Shown here piece after piece: positions 47,601 to 60,903 of a stretch of 64,000 nucleotides of DNA (the first letter of the stretch is position 1; each line of letters opens with the position of its first letter). This DNA is from Takakia lepidozioides (Eukaryota > Streptophyta > Takakiopsida > Takakiales > Takakiaceae). The stretch lies in NCBI GenBank assembly GCA_030704615.1, contig CM060731.1, positions 1,178,001 to 1,242,000 on the forward strand, read 5' to 3'. The position numbers and the translations under genes are program-made. Below the pieces are notes generated by a model. The model did not search any database. It saw only the letters and a list, made by a program, of their open reading frames with translations, and had not been told where the DNA came from.

Positions 47601-50600
47601 AGACCCAACTAAAGCCGAAGAAAACCTGCAGAAGCTGCACCAAATGAAGGACAAAAATATATTCAAGACACTCTCCACATTGCTGAACCCCAGTACTACT
47701 CTTGCCGAGGCATGCAGTATTCGGGTATGTATACACAATGCTTCTGGTGTGTATTGATGTTCTTGCTCTAAGTGGTGTCCACTAACAAAGGGACAATTTT
47801 TACTTGTTGTATCGGATAATGTCAAGCTTATGACTTGTGGCTATTCCTGTTGCATTATCTGCTTTGATTTAGATGGTTGAATGGTTGAATGAGCTGATAG
47901 ACTAGTTTTCAAATACAGGATGAGGTGTTGGAGAGGATCGGGGGAAAGCATCCGCAGCATGAATTCATGAAGGTTCTGGCCACCAAGTGTGCCTTTCTCT
48001 TGTTTGGCAAAGAGCATGTCCATTGTATCCTCAGCAATCTTCATGTCTACAAAGAGTCTGACAGCAAGGATCTGGTGGCAGCAAGCCTCTCTCTGCTGGT
48101 GGTTTGTACCTTCTCTCTATGTTTTTTGGCTTATGTTCTCTATACCTGCCACCTGGAAAAACTGTCACTCAGTTAATGGACAGTTTGGCATGTCAGTTCT
48201 TTGAAGTTCTTAATCTCTTCAAGCTTGTAGGGTGAAAGTTGGCTATGACCTCATCGTAGGGACAAGATTGCACAGTGCTTGTTTGTTTGTGTTTCAACAA
48301 TAAGAACAGTTAGGTCCTCCGGAAGTTACTTGCTAATTGCATGAGAAAGGAATCACAGACATGTTGGAGATGGGAAGGGGCCTGCCTAGATGTTCTATGA
48401 AAGAAGAAGAAGAAATTTAGTACATTCATGGGAGGCCTTGTGCCTCTCATTGATATTTGAGAGGCTAAAAGCTAGGTTGGACAATGTGTCTTGTATCATC
48501 ATTGGCAATCTGACCTTATGAGATCCCGCTTTCATTGAGTGTATCTATGGTTTCACAGTCCGTAAAATCTGTTCAAGCCCAAGCCCCTAACAAGTTTAGG
48601 TTTATTGGGTGTGTGGCTGATTGAGGTTATTTTTGTGCTCAGTGAACATAGCTCATATGCCTTTGAAAGACATTGGTGCAGGAGCTTGCTGCATATTCCC
48701 CTGCTCTGATGGAGGGCACCGAGGATGACTTACTGCAGTTGTTGAAGGATACGGATGATTCTATAAAAGAGGGCATTGTTCATGTTCTTTCAAAGGCTGG
48801 GGGCTCTTTCCGTGAGCAGATTCCTCACGCTGCTGCTGGCAGGTATAAGCTAGAACAGTCTCAAGATACAAAGCATCACCGCTTTTTTGAAATCATTTTG
48901 CTGTCACAATGTTGTCTCTTGCCTATTTTTCATGGTACGGCTCTCTAAAGATGCTATTCCTTGATTGAGCACATCTTGGGATTGAATGTTTCCCGGTGGT
49001 GGTCGTCTTCCTTTTTTTGTGATGTGTTTAGGTGGTTTGCTTGTGTTTGGGGTTATACTTTGTTTAGACCTGCCAGAGATCTTTCTGTGGATTGAAACCA
49101 GCCAAGCACATTCCCCGACAAAAAGAAAGAGAGCTTTCCACTTCACTTGCAAGCCTCAACTCGTTAACAGTTAACCGAAGTGTAATCAATTAACGATTAA
49201 CCGATTGTTAATGTTGGGTATGCTTAAGCCAGTCACTACTTCTCATTCTGGTCTAGCTTGGCGTTTGGGCATTCATTGTCTTTGTCCGTTCAGTATTGCC
49301 AAAGCCAGCTTCAGAGGCTGGATCCTGGGCCCCTAAGGTTGGGGTAATGCTGGTGCCCTGGCCCAACCAGGCGTGAGCAAAGTCACATTTGGGGGAGCAT
49401 TGTGTTAAGACAGCTTCCAATTAAGACACCTAAGGTCAGATAATGTCCCGTGAGTGCACATTGGACCCTACGTGAAGGGCGAGATCTATGCTATAATTTC
49501 ATTAATCAGATCCTAGATAGGGAGTAAATTTTTTCCATGTTCATTGGGTGAGGAAACAAGTGTCATGACGCAATAGTCTTTGACACATCCTGCATTTTGA
49601 TTGGTGATGTAGAAGCCACTTCGTAGGTCCCAAGGTCAGGGCTTAGAAAAAAATTTATGAACCAAAGGATCTCGATAACCACACGTGCCATTCTAGGTCC
49701 TCAAGGGTTGAGATCCCTCAGGGCCTATGATATCCAGAGGGTGGGTATCTTTCTAACCACTTTTGACAGCGAAACTGAGGTGATTGTATCTAATGTGATT
49801 AGTATGCTGGTGTGGATCCTCAATGTTTTGGTGGTTTGACTGCTGTTTATGGTCTGGCAGCTTTGTGGACTTGCAACTTGAACAGCTTTGCTTGGAGGGC
49901 AGTCGCAAGCAAGCGAAGTATGCGGTCTCAGCGATTGTCTCCATGACTGCAGATTCAGGGCTCAAGGCTCTGTCTGTATTGTATGGGGTATGGCTCCTTC
50001 ATGTCTTGTAGACACGTTCCTAGACACGTTGGTCGGAGAATTAAGGCATCTTCTCTGTTACGATTTATGGACTGATCTTGGGTCAGTATGAGGACGGTGG
50101 AAGCATGAATCGTGGGCGTCCCAGTTGGTTTGAAGTGGTTAGATTTGTTCGATTTTTACCGGATGTACTTTGGATGCTGCTGTGACACAGTGCTTTGTGA
50201 GTGGTGCAGCGGCTGGTGGATCTCCTAGAGGATAATGCACATCTTCCCACAATTTTGCAATCACTGGGCTGTATTGCACAGAATGCCATCCCTGTTTTCG
50301 AGACACGTGAAGATGAGATCATCAAATTTGTGGTCCGCGATGTTCTGAGACGGTCAAATGTATGGACTGGTTAAGTTTGTCGCGTCTCTCACTTGATGGT
50401 TGGACTTTGTGGTCTCCAGTGTGTTTCCAGAATCAGAGGATCTATGGTAGGGTGAAGGAGTAAGGCAATTGGTGAGGGTGGAGGAGACTACTAGTACATT
50501 GCACAATCGGCTAGCCAATCATGCACTGTATTTTAGTCCTCATTTGATTGTTGGCTACTGTTTGGTTGTGTTCTGGTCCATGGATTGGTGAGAGACACCA

Positions 50601-53600
50601 CCAAGTCTATACCGCTATTCTCAGTTTATGGGTTCAATATGAATCCGTGTTTGTTGTTTTGTTTGTATCCTTGTCTTTTTTGTCTGTTCTGTGGATGAAC
50701 TGACAGGATAGCTTATTTGTTACAGGAGCCAGCAGAAGAATGGAAGCCAGATTGGGATAGTCCAAGCAATATTGTTCTCATGAAGGTTAAGACACTCCTG
50801 TAGTTAGCATGCCTTGTCTGTGAATTTTGTTTATTATTCCCTGGGATGCCAGGGGCTTTTCCTTATAAATGAAAATTATGAGTATCATCTGTAATTTATA
50901 TGAAGAATGATGAAAAAATAGCCACTGATAGTAATACAATGGCTAGCAATGGTGTTACAACTTTGCAGAAATGCTTTCTGTTTGTTGGTCTGATGCCATT
51001 TCCTACATGTTGTGTATCCTTGCAGATTTATGCGCTCAAAATGTTAGTGAAGAGTTTCTTACCAAAGACCAATGCACATCAACGAACAAGGTTGCCGGGG
51101 TTGTTGAAAGTGCTTGGTAAAATACTTGCTGTAGGAGAAATTGCAGAGGACGTAAAATCCAGGTGTGTTTCAAGCATGTCTGTTGGTATACTAACTATAA
51201 TGTCAACATTTAGATATTTTACCTCATGTCATATCTGTACAGCTAAGTTGGAACTGCCTCTCCTGTGGAAAGACTTGTAAGAAGGTGAGGCATGCATGTA
51301 GAGTGTCCTTGGCTGCAGGTTTTCTTCTGCAAATTTGTTTGTCTGGTTTAGATTGAAATTTCCTGGTTGATGGCACAGTGATATGGACAAATCTCATCTA
51401 CGGCTCGCGACAGCTAAGGCAGTATTGCGGTTGGCACGGCGTTGGGATGGCCAGATTCCCATCGATGTTTTCCACATGGTTATTCTGACTGTGCAGGTGT
51501 GCTTCAGTACATAATATCAACTCTGTGTAAATGTGTTGTGTACCATGAGGCAAACTGATCGTTAACCAAACAAAGTAGTCCATTGCAATGTCAATTTGAA
51601 TCATGGGGCATTTCACTTGAAGCCATGCAAGATCTCACTCCAAAGTCTTCTGAAGGAAATGTCTATGGATGTCTGATTCTTCTCTCATTCTCCCCGTGGA
51701 CTCAAAAAGTTTTTTTCTTCCTCAGTATATAAGTCTGGTTTTACTCCGCACATATGTGGATATATGTTTGTTTGCGTTTCTTATGTTATTGTTTTTCCTC
51801 ATGCTGGAGGAGTATAGTAAAAACTTTGTTACATGATGCTGCAGAATCCAGTGGTTCATGTCCGACGGAAATTTTTGTGGAAGGTTCACCAGTATCTAAA
51901 AGATCGCACGCTTCATCAGAAGTATGCCAGTGTGTTTGCTCTCTGTGCCGTGGATCCAGTTAAAGAGAACCTTGCAGAGGTAAGAAGACTGCAACCTACA
52001 ACCTTGGGAGGATGAGAGGAGTTGGCAACAACTCAAAAAGAGCTTCTGTTTCTGTTATTTCTTGTTGGGCATGGGTGCAGCGGACTTGGATTCCTGGCTA
52101 GGGTTTTGACCTGCCGCTTTCTTGAATCTTCATTATAGCTGTGATTCTGAGAACCTGTTTGTTTCCAACCAAGCCTGGAGTTCTTACTTGCATATATTGT
52201 TGCCAAGCCTCATATGCTAGTAGATGTAGGCAGGCAGAAGTTCGATCGGATGGTTGTGATGGTTCATTGTTTCCTTAAGTAGGCCATTGCTTGTCACCAA
52301 GCATGGTTACCTTTTCTATTCTCACTGGTATATGAAGTTAGAGTACAGGACTGGCTCTCCAGCTCCCAGTTTTTAGGCTTATAGGTCCTGACTGAAGGAG
52401 TACTGGGTGGCAGGCTCGACGCTATTTAGCAGATTACATTGACTCCTATCGCAAAGAAGCCCGCAAGGCAGTAACTCGGCAGATTGAGGGGTCAACTATA
52501 ACTCTGCATCCTGAGTATGCACTTACATATTTAGTGCATGTATTGGCTCACCATCCAGGCTTTCCATCACCCTCAGCAGAGATCCCACCTGATGCACTGG
52601 CCTATGAAGCTTTTTACAGGTAATCTTGGTGATTCAGGAAGTGACTTTTGGTTACTTACAATTATGAAGTATGGCAGTTTGCTGTTTTTGAGGATGGCAT
52701 CTCCTGTTGTCTTCATACAGGTCTTCAGTTAAGGTCGAGACATTTGAGGTGGCCCTACATGTTGGGATCACCTCCTGCACTTTAAAAACTTGTAAAAATC
52801 GATGTACTTACATAATACTTCCGATGGAATGCATTAGCTCCCATCAGGCATTCTCCAATGTCCTCAGAGATCCTAATCTAGGAAAAGCTAAAGGAGAGAA
52901 GTGAGGATTGATGGCAGGGAGCTGTTTTTTATCCTGCGTGCACTGGTGCATCAAGAAGGGGACGGCAGGAGCGAGATTGGGAAGAGAGAGGATGTGGATA
53001 ACCTACCAGCACTGTTGGCCATTTTTCGGGCCATAAAAAATTCCAATGATTTGATTGACAAGGATAAAAGTGATGTATGCTATCATATCCTTTTGCATGT
53101 TGGTTTGATTTTTTTTTTAAATGTGGTTCACTGAGCAGAACAAATGTCTCTGTGCTGTATATTAGCACTTTGTGTCAAGGGGCTGAAAGTGTACTAGGTT
53201 AGTGCAATGGATTTTGCTGGCATCTTGTTCACATTAATTGTGGGATTGTGGGATTGTGCGATTCTCTTATGACTTCATTCTTTAATGTCTGTCATTCTTC
53301 TGTTTCTGAAAAGGATTCGTGTGTGGTTGGAAATGGTTGGCTGTACGCAGAATCTATATACCATAAGTGACATTGGAATTTTGATTACAAAAGACATAGG
53401 CCGAAAGAGGCTTTATTCCGGAGAATACCCTGGTGTTATTCCTCTGCCAGTGTCCTTCTATAAGGGTATTGAATGTTCCAAAGGCAGTGAAATTGTTGCC
53501 CCTAAGGTGAGAGTACACAGTTCTAGTTAGTGGTTCCATTTGTAGTTGAATGTGTGTCAGTCTAACAGAGTATGAAACATTCAGATGTTGACGCTAGGCA

Positions 53601-56600
53601 AGCTATCTATCAATTGCTAGCTGGAAAATGATCCATTCTTTTCAATATGTCCAGGTGGATGGAAGTCACTTGCCAGCCAGCTTAACCAATAGCGATGTTC
53701 TGACACGGTTTAAAACTGGAACTTCACGAGTGGCCCAGGTAACTTTCCCTTTCGAAATCTATTGATGCGCAGAGCCAATTTGCTGGCGTGGTACGTACTT
53801 TGAGTTGATCTCCCCACCAGCAATCCTCTGAGGGTGTGGGATGGGGGGGAGTTATGGTAGGCAGTCCTTGCTGACTTGTTGATGTCTTTGGGCGCTGCAT
53901 CATATCTACCTTAGTATGTCTGTAGGGAGGTGCCTACGATATCTGACCTTCCTCAAGGGCATTGGTATTCCAGGCAAGCCAGTGCAGTCTGCCTATAGTT
54001 GTCCTTTTGAGGCTTGCATAGGATTCACATTACGCATCCAACACTATATGTGAACAGAGAGACTTCCTGGCCATCGTAACATCAAATAGGAACACAATTG
54101 CAGCTTAAGTGAAAGCTGTGGTAGTCGTCTGTTGGGCACATGCTGGAGGAACCATCTGGATTGGAGTAAGTACAAGTTGGAATGAACAGGGGACAGCTGA
54201 TTTGTCTGAAATGTAGGGAGCTTGGACAGAGCTGGTCCCAGGTGTCCTAAAACACTAGGGTTCTTACTCTCATGGAACTCTGCTTTATCATGTGGCTATG
54301 GTCCCAGATGTGCATAATTTATATGGAATATTTTGGTGAGCTTCATCGTACCAATTTTTGTTCTTTTGTTGTGTGTCAGCCATCCAGTCCACGGGGTCAC
54401 AAGCGGGGAAAACGAAGCATTGATGGAGGATTTTCGTCTGAAGATGATGGGGAGAAGGAAGATAATAATGAGCCTAATCACAAGAAAAGTAAACACGACC
54501 TTGAGAAAGGAGAGAAAGATGCTGTGGGTACGACAACGGTGCTCAAGGTTGTATCCCGTGGGGCAAAAAGGGCCGGTGACAAGAATGGGTCTGTGAAGCT
54601 AGGCAAGAAGCCCCAAAAGTATAATGCAGAGGAGGATGGAGAAGATGGTCAGGATGGAAGTCCCCCTTCAAAGCGAAAACGTGGACGGCCTAAGAACTGT
54701 AACAACAAAGGAGGCATTGAGGAACTACGTGCAGATAGCAGGCCGGCAGGCCTTTCAACAGACAAGGCACATGTAAATGAGGTGAAGGAAGGGAAGTCAG
54801 CCACCGGTAACCAACGGTCATTGCTAGAGTATGTCCAGAAAAAACCTGGGCGCCCCCCGAAGGCCAAGCCTTTGGTACTTTCTGAGGAAGATGGACAAGA
54901 AGGACATTCTCCTAATAAACAAATGGTGTGTTGCTGCTCACTCGTACTAATTTGTTTTATCTTGCCAATCCTTCTATTCATTATATCGCCCCATATTGGC
55001 TACACTAAAATTGCAATTGAACAGTGATGGGTCAAAATATCAACCAGGCATCTTTGCAACCTCTGCACAAGCTTCAACTGCCATTCCCAATCTTGTCAGG
55101 CTGTTGTCGTATTCCAAGATAGAGTCTTTATGAACTGAAGAGCTGTCTGTTCATCAGTAGAAACATCATGCGATGCTTCTTTTTTGTTTCACCCTTTTAA
55201 GTCTACGACACTGTGTAACTTATTGCAGGGATCTGTGGAAGCTGGCCAGAGCCTTCTTGGTACCCCTAAAAAGCCTTTGAAGAAAGCCAATTTGTCGGCA
55301 ATCGAGAAGGTACTTCTTTCATAGTTTCTGGACATTGTACTGGTATCCCTGCATTAGTTTTCTTGACCTGGTGGTTAGTAGTCTTCACTCTAAGTGAGAA
55401 TGTCTTCCAGTGGTGAGTAGATGCCATTTATGCTACTCCTGCTTCAGTCGATCTGCAGCCTGACCAGAGTAAACTTTTTATTGTCCTGATTTCTGCACTG
55501 TTCAGAGCTGTGTTTTCTCCTTCTGACTACCTTATGTACAGAGCCCTTCTTGGAAGAACGAAGCTGACAGAGTGGGAGATGATAAGCTTGTGGGATGCAG
55601 GCTGAAGGTCTGGTGGCCTCTTGATAAACGGTCAGTACTGCTTGTCACTGAAATGAAACATTTCCTGCATATATAATGTTTAATGCCTTTCACAAGGTTA
55701 GATTCCTGCCTTCCACCTGGAGTCTACAGTTTGACTTAAGTTTCTGCACACTTACGTCCTCTCCACAATGGCACTTGAGGTAGTAGTCTTTTTGTCACTC
55801 TTGGGTATTGGGTTGGTTATTGGGTACTATTTGAAAGCAGATAGATAAGTTTGAGTTGCTTTTGTTAAGTAATCTCTTATGAAAAAGATGTGGCTTCTCA
55901 TGGACATTAGTGGAAAATCCTCAGGAGTTTATCAAACCTTACCTCAGGCATGGGTTAGATCCATGACTTTTACAGACACTTGACCAAAATGAACAATTTT
56001 CCCTTTATTTGCAGTACCTAAGTTCTGGAGATATCCAGGTGCATTTTCGCTAACAACATTGTGTTCATTGGGCTGCTGGGTCAGTTACTACAAAGGAGAG
56101 GTTGTGACTTACGATCTGAAAAAGAAGAAGCATAAGGTATGATGCTGATAGTGTGAGACTGTTATCACTGTTTCCTTATCGGGTTACTTACTAAGTAGAA
56201 GGTGGTATTTTGTCTCATAATCACATGAGGAAGATTGCCCAAGTAGATGTGTCAGTTCTGCTCCTCCTGCTGACAACACTGGAGCAACGGTATGCCAGTC
56301 CAGTCCAGCCCAGTCTAGTCAGCACCTTAGCAACTGCCAGCTATCCTTGTTATGGGAATCTGTTGCAAGGATGATAGTATGTGCAACTTGACCATGCTCT
56401 AGGCAGGTGTGTCATATCCTCTCATGGATTTGGAGTGGATACTATCCTATGTCCATTGCCAGTGGAGGAGAGGCTAAGCTAATCTTCCCAGATTACTTAT
56501 TACTGGAGACATGCATCTAGAAAAGATCAGTCTCTCTCACATCAAGCACAGGCTACATGCTTCCTGTGTGATAGCCTTGTGTCTATGTTCAGCGTAAATG

Positions 56601-58826
56601 CACAAGCCTTTTCCTCTCCCGTCATTGTTAGTTAGTGAACTGAACAGGTCAATGTTGGGCATATTTTCAAGGTGTTGTATGATGATGGAGAGCAAGAGAC
56701 CCTCAATCTGGCCAATGAGCGGTGGGAGCTTATCGATAAGAGTAAACTGCCAAAGAAGGTGAAGGATCTAGATGTTATGCTCAAATTGAGTTGTTTTCAA
56801 AGTTGATGTTCCACAGAGTTTGAAGTCCACTAATCCGCTAGCACATGCCTTGATACAACTCTTAGCAAACAAAAGAGATTGAGGAACTAAAAATGTCTTT
56901 CTTTTGCCAAAATTGTGATTTCTGTTTCTGAATTTTAAACAGGTACCTTTGGAAACACCGTCAACTCCAATGGCAACTCCTTCCAATCAGTATAGCTTCT
57001 TTACCCGCAAGCCTAAAGTTCGTTCATGTGCAGCCGTCTTATCGCTTATCTGGTCTTTGATGGAGTGTCTCCTGCCTATGTCCCTACGCTTCATAAAAGT
57101 GTTTCACCTGATTCCTTACTTTAGCCAGGTCTTTTAACTGTGTCACATGTTTGGTTTGAAATGGAGGATAGCTTGTTCCTTTCTTTTGCATGTACCAGTA
57201 GTCTGTTTGTTGGTCCCTTTTGGTCCATTCCCTTAACCATTTGATTCTGGTTACTTTGTGAACACACAATTTTGTGAAGTGCCCACAGTAAACTGCATCC
57301 CCATTTCTTGTCTCACTGCACTTATTGTTAGTCATTGTGGGGAATCAAAGGCAGCGTCATTTGAAGAATTTAGTCTGAAAACCGTTGGGTTGGGAAGCTG
57401 AGCTTAATCAGAAGGAATGTGTCCCGTCCCAGCCACAGGTTATGTATTAGGTAGCCGGTGTGAGGAGTCAGGTTCCTATTGTAATTTGGGCCCCTGAATA
57501 GTCGAGTCGCACCGGCTACCTGACATAACCGGTTTTAGGATGAGTTGAGCCGTTAGTTTTTTCCCATCTGTGTCGTCCATTCCCTAAAATGCTATGTGCA
57601 TCGTCAGATCAATTGAGCCCTTATTTGACTTGACAGGCTAAAACGGTCACTCTACCTCTGTTCTACCTTGTTAAATGAGGATTAGCAGTCACTTTATGAG
57701 GTCTGCGTTCTGTGGAGTCATTTGAAGGGCGATGACTACAGGTTATAACCAGCGTCCTCAGAGCGAATCAGAGAACACGTTGGCAAGACCCATCCATATG
57801 GTAGGTAGGAAAAATTTGAAGGGCGAAGAATATGGGTTATATCCAGCGTCCTCAAAGCCAATAAAACCATGACACGTCGGCAACACGTCCTAAAACCGGT
57901 TATGAGATGTAGATAATCATGCACAAATTAATGAGAGTTGCTTGAGATGTGGGCTAGTGTTCCTTGAATAGGGTTGAGGTTTAATGCAAACAATCACTTT
58001 TGCGTTATATACACAGAGTCGAAAACAAGCAACCGAAGGACAGCAGTAAGGCTCTGGAATCCAGGGATGAAGTTCCAGGATCTTCTGGTGAATCGTACGT
58101 GCGGCCCCTTCTAGTGGTTCAGATCATAATAGCTTGCTGCTAGAATTTGTTTGCAATCTCACTTGTTGAAAACCAGTGCTTTTGTAGATCATAGTGTGGG
58201 TTTCTCACGCATGGGAGAAGTGTGAATTTGCTTGCAGTCCAAAGCATCCTACAATCTGCACTGATGCAGGCAGGGCACCAGCTCTCTTTAAGGTCTGGTC
58301 TAATCTCCAGCGTTAGTGTTTTTGATACTGGGATGTCAACAGGAAAGGGGACAGATCAGCAAAACCAGTAGGGGAAGGTGGTTCCCAAGGGGCAGGAAGA
58401 GGGTCTTCTCAGGCCAAAGACCATACAGTGACAAATGTGAAGAGCCCGGCAGCCAATATTGCAAGTCCGTTTGAGTTTGATGACGATGACTTGGTCCAAT
58501 CTGCAGGTAACAAGGGTGGTGGGAAGCAAGGTGACCACCGTCAATTTAATCTCTGTTCAAAATGATGGTTTGATAAGTTTACTCATGTTTTGCTGATGTA
58601 GACTGGTTTTAACGTTCTTTGTTTTTTCTGGTGTGGAACAGGCTTGAGTGGGAAGAATGGTAAGCTTAGCTTAGGAAACGTTCCTGTAGCGGATGGGGAA
58701 AGTGATGGTGGTGAGCCTCCAGGAGGCCAATCCTCAGAGGCTACCTTGTCTCCAGTTGCAGCTGGGAACGAAGATGATGACGAGCCCTTGGTCAGTGCCC
58801 TTGCAAGGACTCACAGTATGGGATGA
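41670..58826 (+). CDS. PDS5: Sister chromatid cohesion protein PDS5 homologue
   Basis: Thirty-two exons: 41670-41762, 42537-42740, 43122-43303, 43492-43618, 44230-44451, 44784-45000, 45616-45761, 46197-46354, 46781-46930, 47120-47168, 47533-47724, 47919-48098, 48682-48842, 49861-49987, 50210-50359, 50726-50785, 51026-51162, 51379-51496, 51845-51979, 52414-52619, 52918-53074, 53351-53506, 53655-53738, 54380-54925, 55229-55309, 55542-55630, 56085-56136, 56672-56758, 56943-56989, 58017-58094, 58343-58506, 58642-58826. They join in phase to 1579 codons, close to flowering-plant PDS5A length. PDS5 is a nuclear HEAT-repeat protein that binds the cohesin kleisin and regulates cohesion with WAPL. Start: the ATG before [15 protein letters not shown], matching the family N-terminus. 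The 56943-56989 exon is least certain. Confidence 0.9.
45876..45918. repeat. Perfect 20-bp hairpin in PDS5 intron 7
   Basis: The arms GATCTAAAAAAGGGCGCAGG (45876-45895) and its exact reverse complement (45899-45918) are separated by AAA. It lies in the intron between exons ending at 45761 and starting at 46197. It could be a minimal inverted-repeat element. Confidence 0.95.
46400..46579 (-). mobile_element. Chromovirus integrase fragment in PDS5 intron 8
   Basis: The minus strand matches 2308-2487 of the chromovirus, about 85 percent identical by eye. It encodes [35 protein letters not shown] and KKMGTRL without a stop. It lies between the PDS5 exons ending at 46354 and starting at 46781, antisense to PDS5. 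Confidence 0.88.
54380..54925 (+). other. PDS5: PDS5 basic/acidic linker exon with AT-hooks
   Basis: The largest exon (182 residues, about 1138-1319) is low-complexity and charged. It has two AT-hook-like cores, [10 protein letters not shown] near residue 1238 and [10 protein letters not shown] near residue 1294, which in plant PDS5 proteins are thought to contact AT-rich DNA. Basic GHKRGKR and KKSKH segments may act as nuclear localisation signals. Confidence 0.85.
55542..56758 (+). other. PDS5: PDS5 Tudor-like domain (exons 26-28)
   Basis: Three exons encode residues about 1347-1422: [33 protein letters not shown] and [20 protein letters not shown]. This is the plant PDS5 Tudor-like fold with the WWP and YDDG signatures. 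In Arabidopsis PDS5 proteins this domain type binds methylated histone H3 tails; that is family knowledge, not visible here. The aromatic positions look intact. Confidence 0.85.
57438..57903. repeat. Nested inverted-repeat element in PDS5 intron 29
   Basis: Arms GGTTATG...AGGTAGCCGGTG (57438-57460) and CACCGGCTACCTGACATAAC (57510 on) pair. ATAACCGGTTTTAGGA (57525-57540) pairs with TCCTAAAACCGGTTAT (57888-57903). Between them a block GAAGGGCGA...CCAGCGTCCTCA is present twice (from 57726 and 57820). This resembles a MITE or a foldback. The host intron is about 1 kb. Confidence 0.75.
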
Positions 58827-59793
58827 CGGGGGGTTACTCCTGCTTTCATTTTTAGTCCCAAGTAGAAAATGCAGAAAGCATAAATCACAAAGATAGGTAG
58901 GATAGAAAGAATAAACAAATTTATGACATCCATGGGAGGCCCAAAGGGCCCAGGGGGAGAGATGTATACTGCCACCTGCAACTGGCACCATAACTTTGCT
59001 GTGGAATCTGAATTCAGGCCTTTTTAGTGGATGGCATCATTAGTGTTGGAAATGGGTGAGAGAGATGGCATCAGGTCAGATAATGGGGTATGTGGTGTGG
59101 GTGCAGGATACCTGGAAAAGCCAGAGAAGAAAGGTGTTTTGAGCTGTGTTCTCACAGCTCGAGATCCTGATATTTGATTTGTGATATGCTCGCAGTTAGT
59201 CTATCAGTTTTCAGTGTATCCTTGTCGTAATGTGATTGTAGCCTGGTTCTTGGACCTCAGAAAGGACTAGGGCTCAAGGGTGTGCAGAAGCAAAATTATA
59301 TTAGAGTGCATCAGATCCACTCATCAAACTTGAGGCCATTTGCATTGTACCCTTTTAACTGCCTGAAAACCCGGGTTTTCAACCCGACCCAATCCCGACT
59401 TCAACTAACCCTCGGAAGGTATCAGGGAATTTCTGGATGGGTGTGTGCTCAAGCTACTCTTCTTGTTGGCCTTGTGCAATTGTTGTCATTGGCCTTAGAA
59501 CACACCAAGATTGAGCCCCCCTAAATGGGGGTTGGTTTCGAGTGGGGAGCACAACCCACCCGATAATGGTCAATGGGGCTTTATGTTTTTAAACCGCGGT
59601 CCTAGGAGTTATATGTTTCCAAAATTTAAAAAAAAAAGTCGAGATAACTCAGGATAGGCGCCCAATTCACAAGAGCCATGATCGGGCATCTGGGAGTAAG
59701 GCCAAAATCCTTCAGCTTATTCTTCCTACCAAACCCCCAAAGCACTCCAGCTTACCAATCCCCAGGGTCATCTCTAGGATAGCTACCAATTCA
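58827..59793. other. Downstream of PDS5, no gene recognised
   Basis: This contains the presumed PDS5 3' UTR and intergenic DNA. Short open frames have no recognisable product. An A-run lies near 59630. Confidence 0.5.
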
Positions 59794-60722
59794 GTGTTCT
59801 CAATAACATGTCTGAGAATGTGCTGCTCGTTTCCAAATGTGCACCTGATGGGCTGCTCTGCCTTGGAAATCCTGGACGCTCCTCAAGCAACCTGCATCAC
59901 TCCACTAATCTTCAGGAAAGGGAATCCACCCTCCATTCTGGTCACCACCGATGACTTTGAGCTTGTGGAATCCCTGTGGATCACAGCAGCTAACATTAGG
60001 CAATATTTCCAGACATGCCCCCCAGATGGTAACCCAACTACCATGCTCAAGCTCAAAATGCATAGGTACTTCCAGGCCTTCCTCCCTCACTTCTTTTTGG
60101 CATCTTCAACAAAAATTCATTGGGGAGCTTATCTGGAAGAGTTCCCAGGGTTGGGGTGCAAGCCGAACACCCATGTGTTGGCTCTAATGGAAGATGCAGA
60201 GATTTATTTGAACCCAGCCACCCCCCCCCCACCCCCCCCCCCCCCCCCCGGCCGATTGATGCTATCTGGTCATATGAGGAACACCTCTCTCAGCCTGGTG
60301 GGGGTCATAAACTGCAGATTCGGAATCAAGATACTTTGCTGAATGGTTTCCAGCTTCTAGCTGCCCACTTGAGCTCTGAAACAGATGAGGACAACCATCT
60401 GTTGGACATTCAAAGGACCTGGGACCATCTCAATGGAGTCAGGGCCCCTTCCCCATCTCCGGCTTCATCAGAAGAGGACGTTGATTCGGCACTGGAGATT
60501 TCCCCTGCAAAGGCAATACCGACACCACAGGAACCGCCAGCCCAGCGAAGCGATCCTCCCATTGACCTGCCGTCCCCTACTCCACCCATTCAGGTTCCGA
60601 CCTCCCCTATGCCATGCATTATATTTCAAATTCTCTCTAGGGACGTTTATAGATGCTGGCTTTTGTGCTTCAAACCCTTAAATCTTCGAAGAGACCTGGC
60701 AGACATCTTCCTCCTATCCTAA
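59794..60722 (+). pseudogene. LINE ORF1-like region
   Basis: Two plus-strand frames are separated by a shift at the C-run near 60220-60248. They encode SLWITAANIRQYF, IHWGAYLEEFPGLGCKPNTH, VLALMEDAEIYLNP, then IWSYEEHLSQP, KLQIRNQDTLLNGFQLLAAH and a Pro/Ser-rich tail with VPTSPMPCIIFQILSR. It is paralogous to 39054-40420. It directly precedes the endonuclease frame, as ORF1 precedes ORF2 in LINEs. Confidence 0.7.
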
Positions 60723-60903
60723 ACCTCCCTGCCAATACCCCTCTCGGTAGCCTCAACCTAGAGCCACGGGATATAGAGTCTGCAATCTTCACCTTTCTTT
60801 CCCAATCTGGTCAGCATTGTCTCGTTGTCCATCAATGTAGCCTCCAACGACCAATTCAGCACTCCTCTCGGATTAGTGGGACCCCCAATCTCCTAAGCTA
60901 TTT

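Larger units (their letters stand above)
41670..53738 (+). other. PDS5: PDS5 HEAT-repeat region (exons 1-23)
   Basis: About 1137 residues of alpha-helical repeats. Conserved landmarks include [155 protein letters not shown] and [18 protein letters not shown]. Introns are about 150-1000 bp; several carry repeats, listed separately. Confidence 0.9.
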
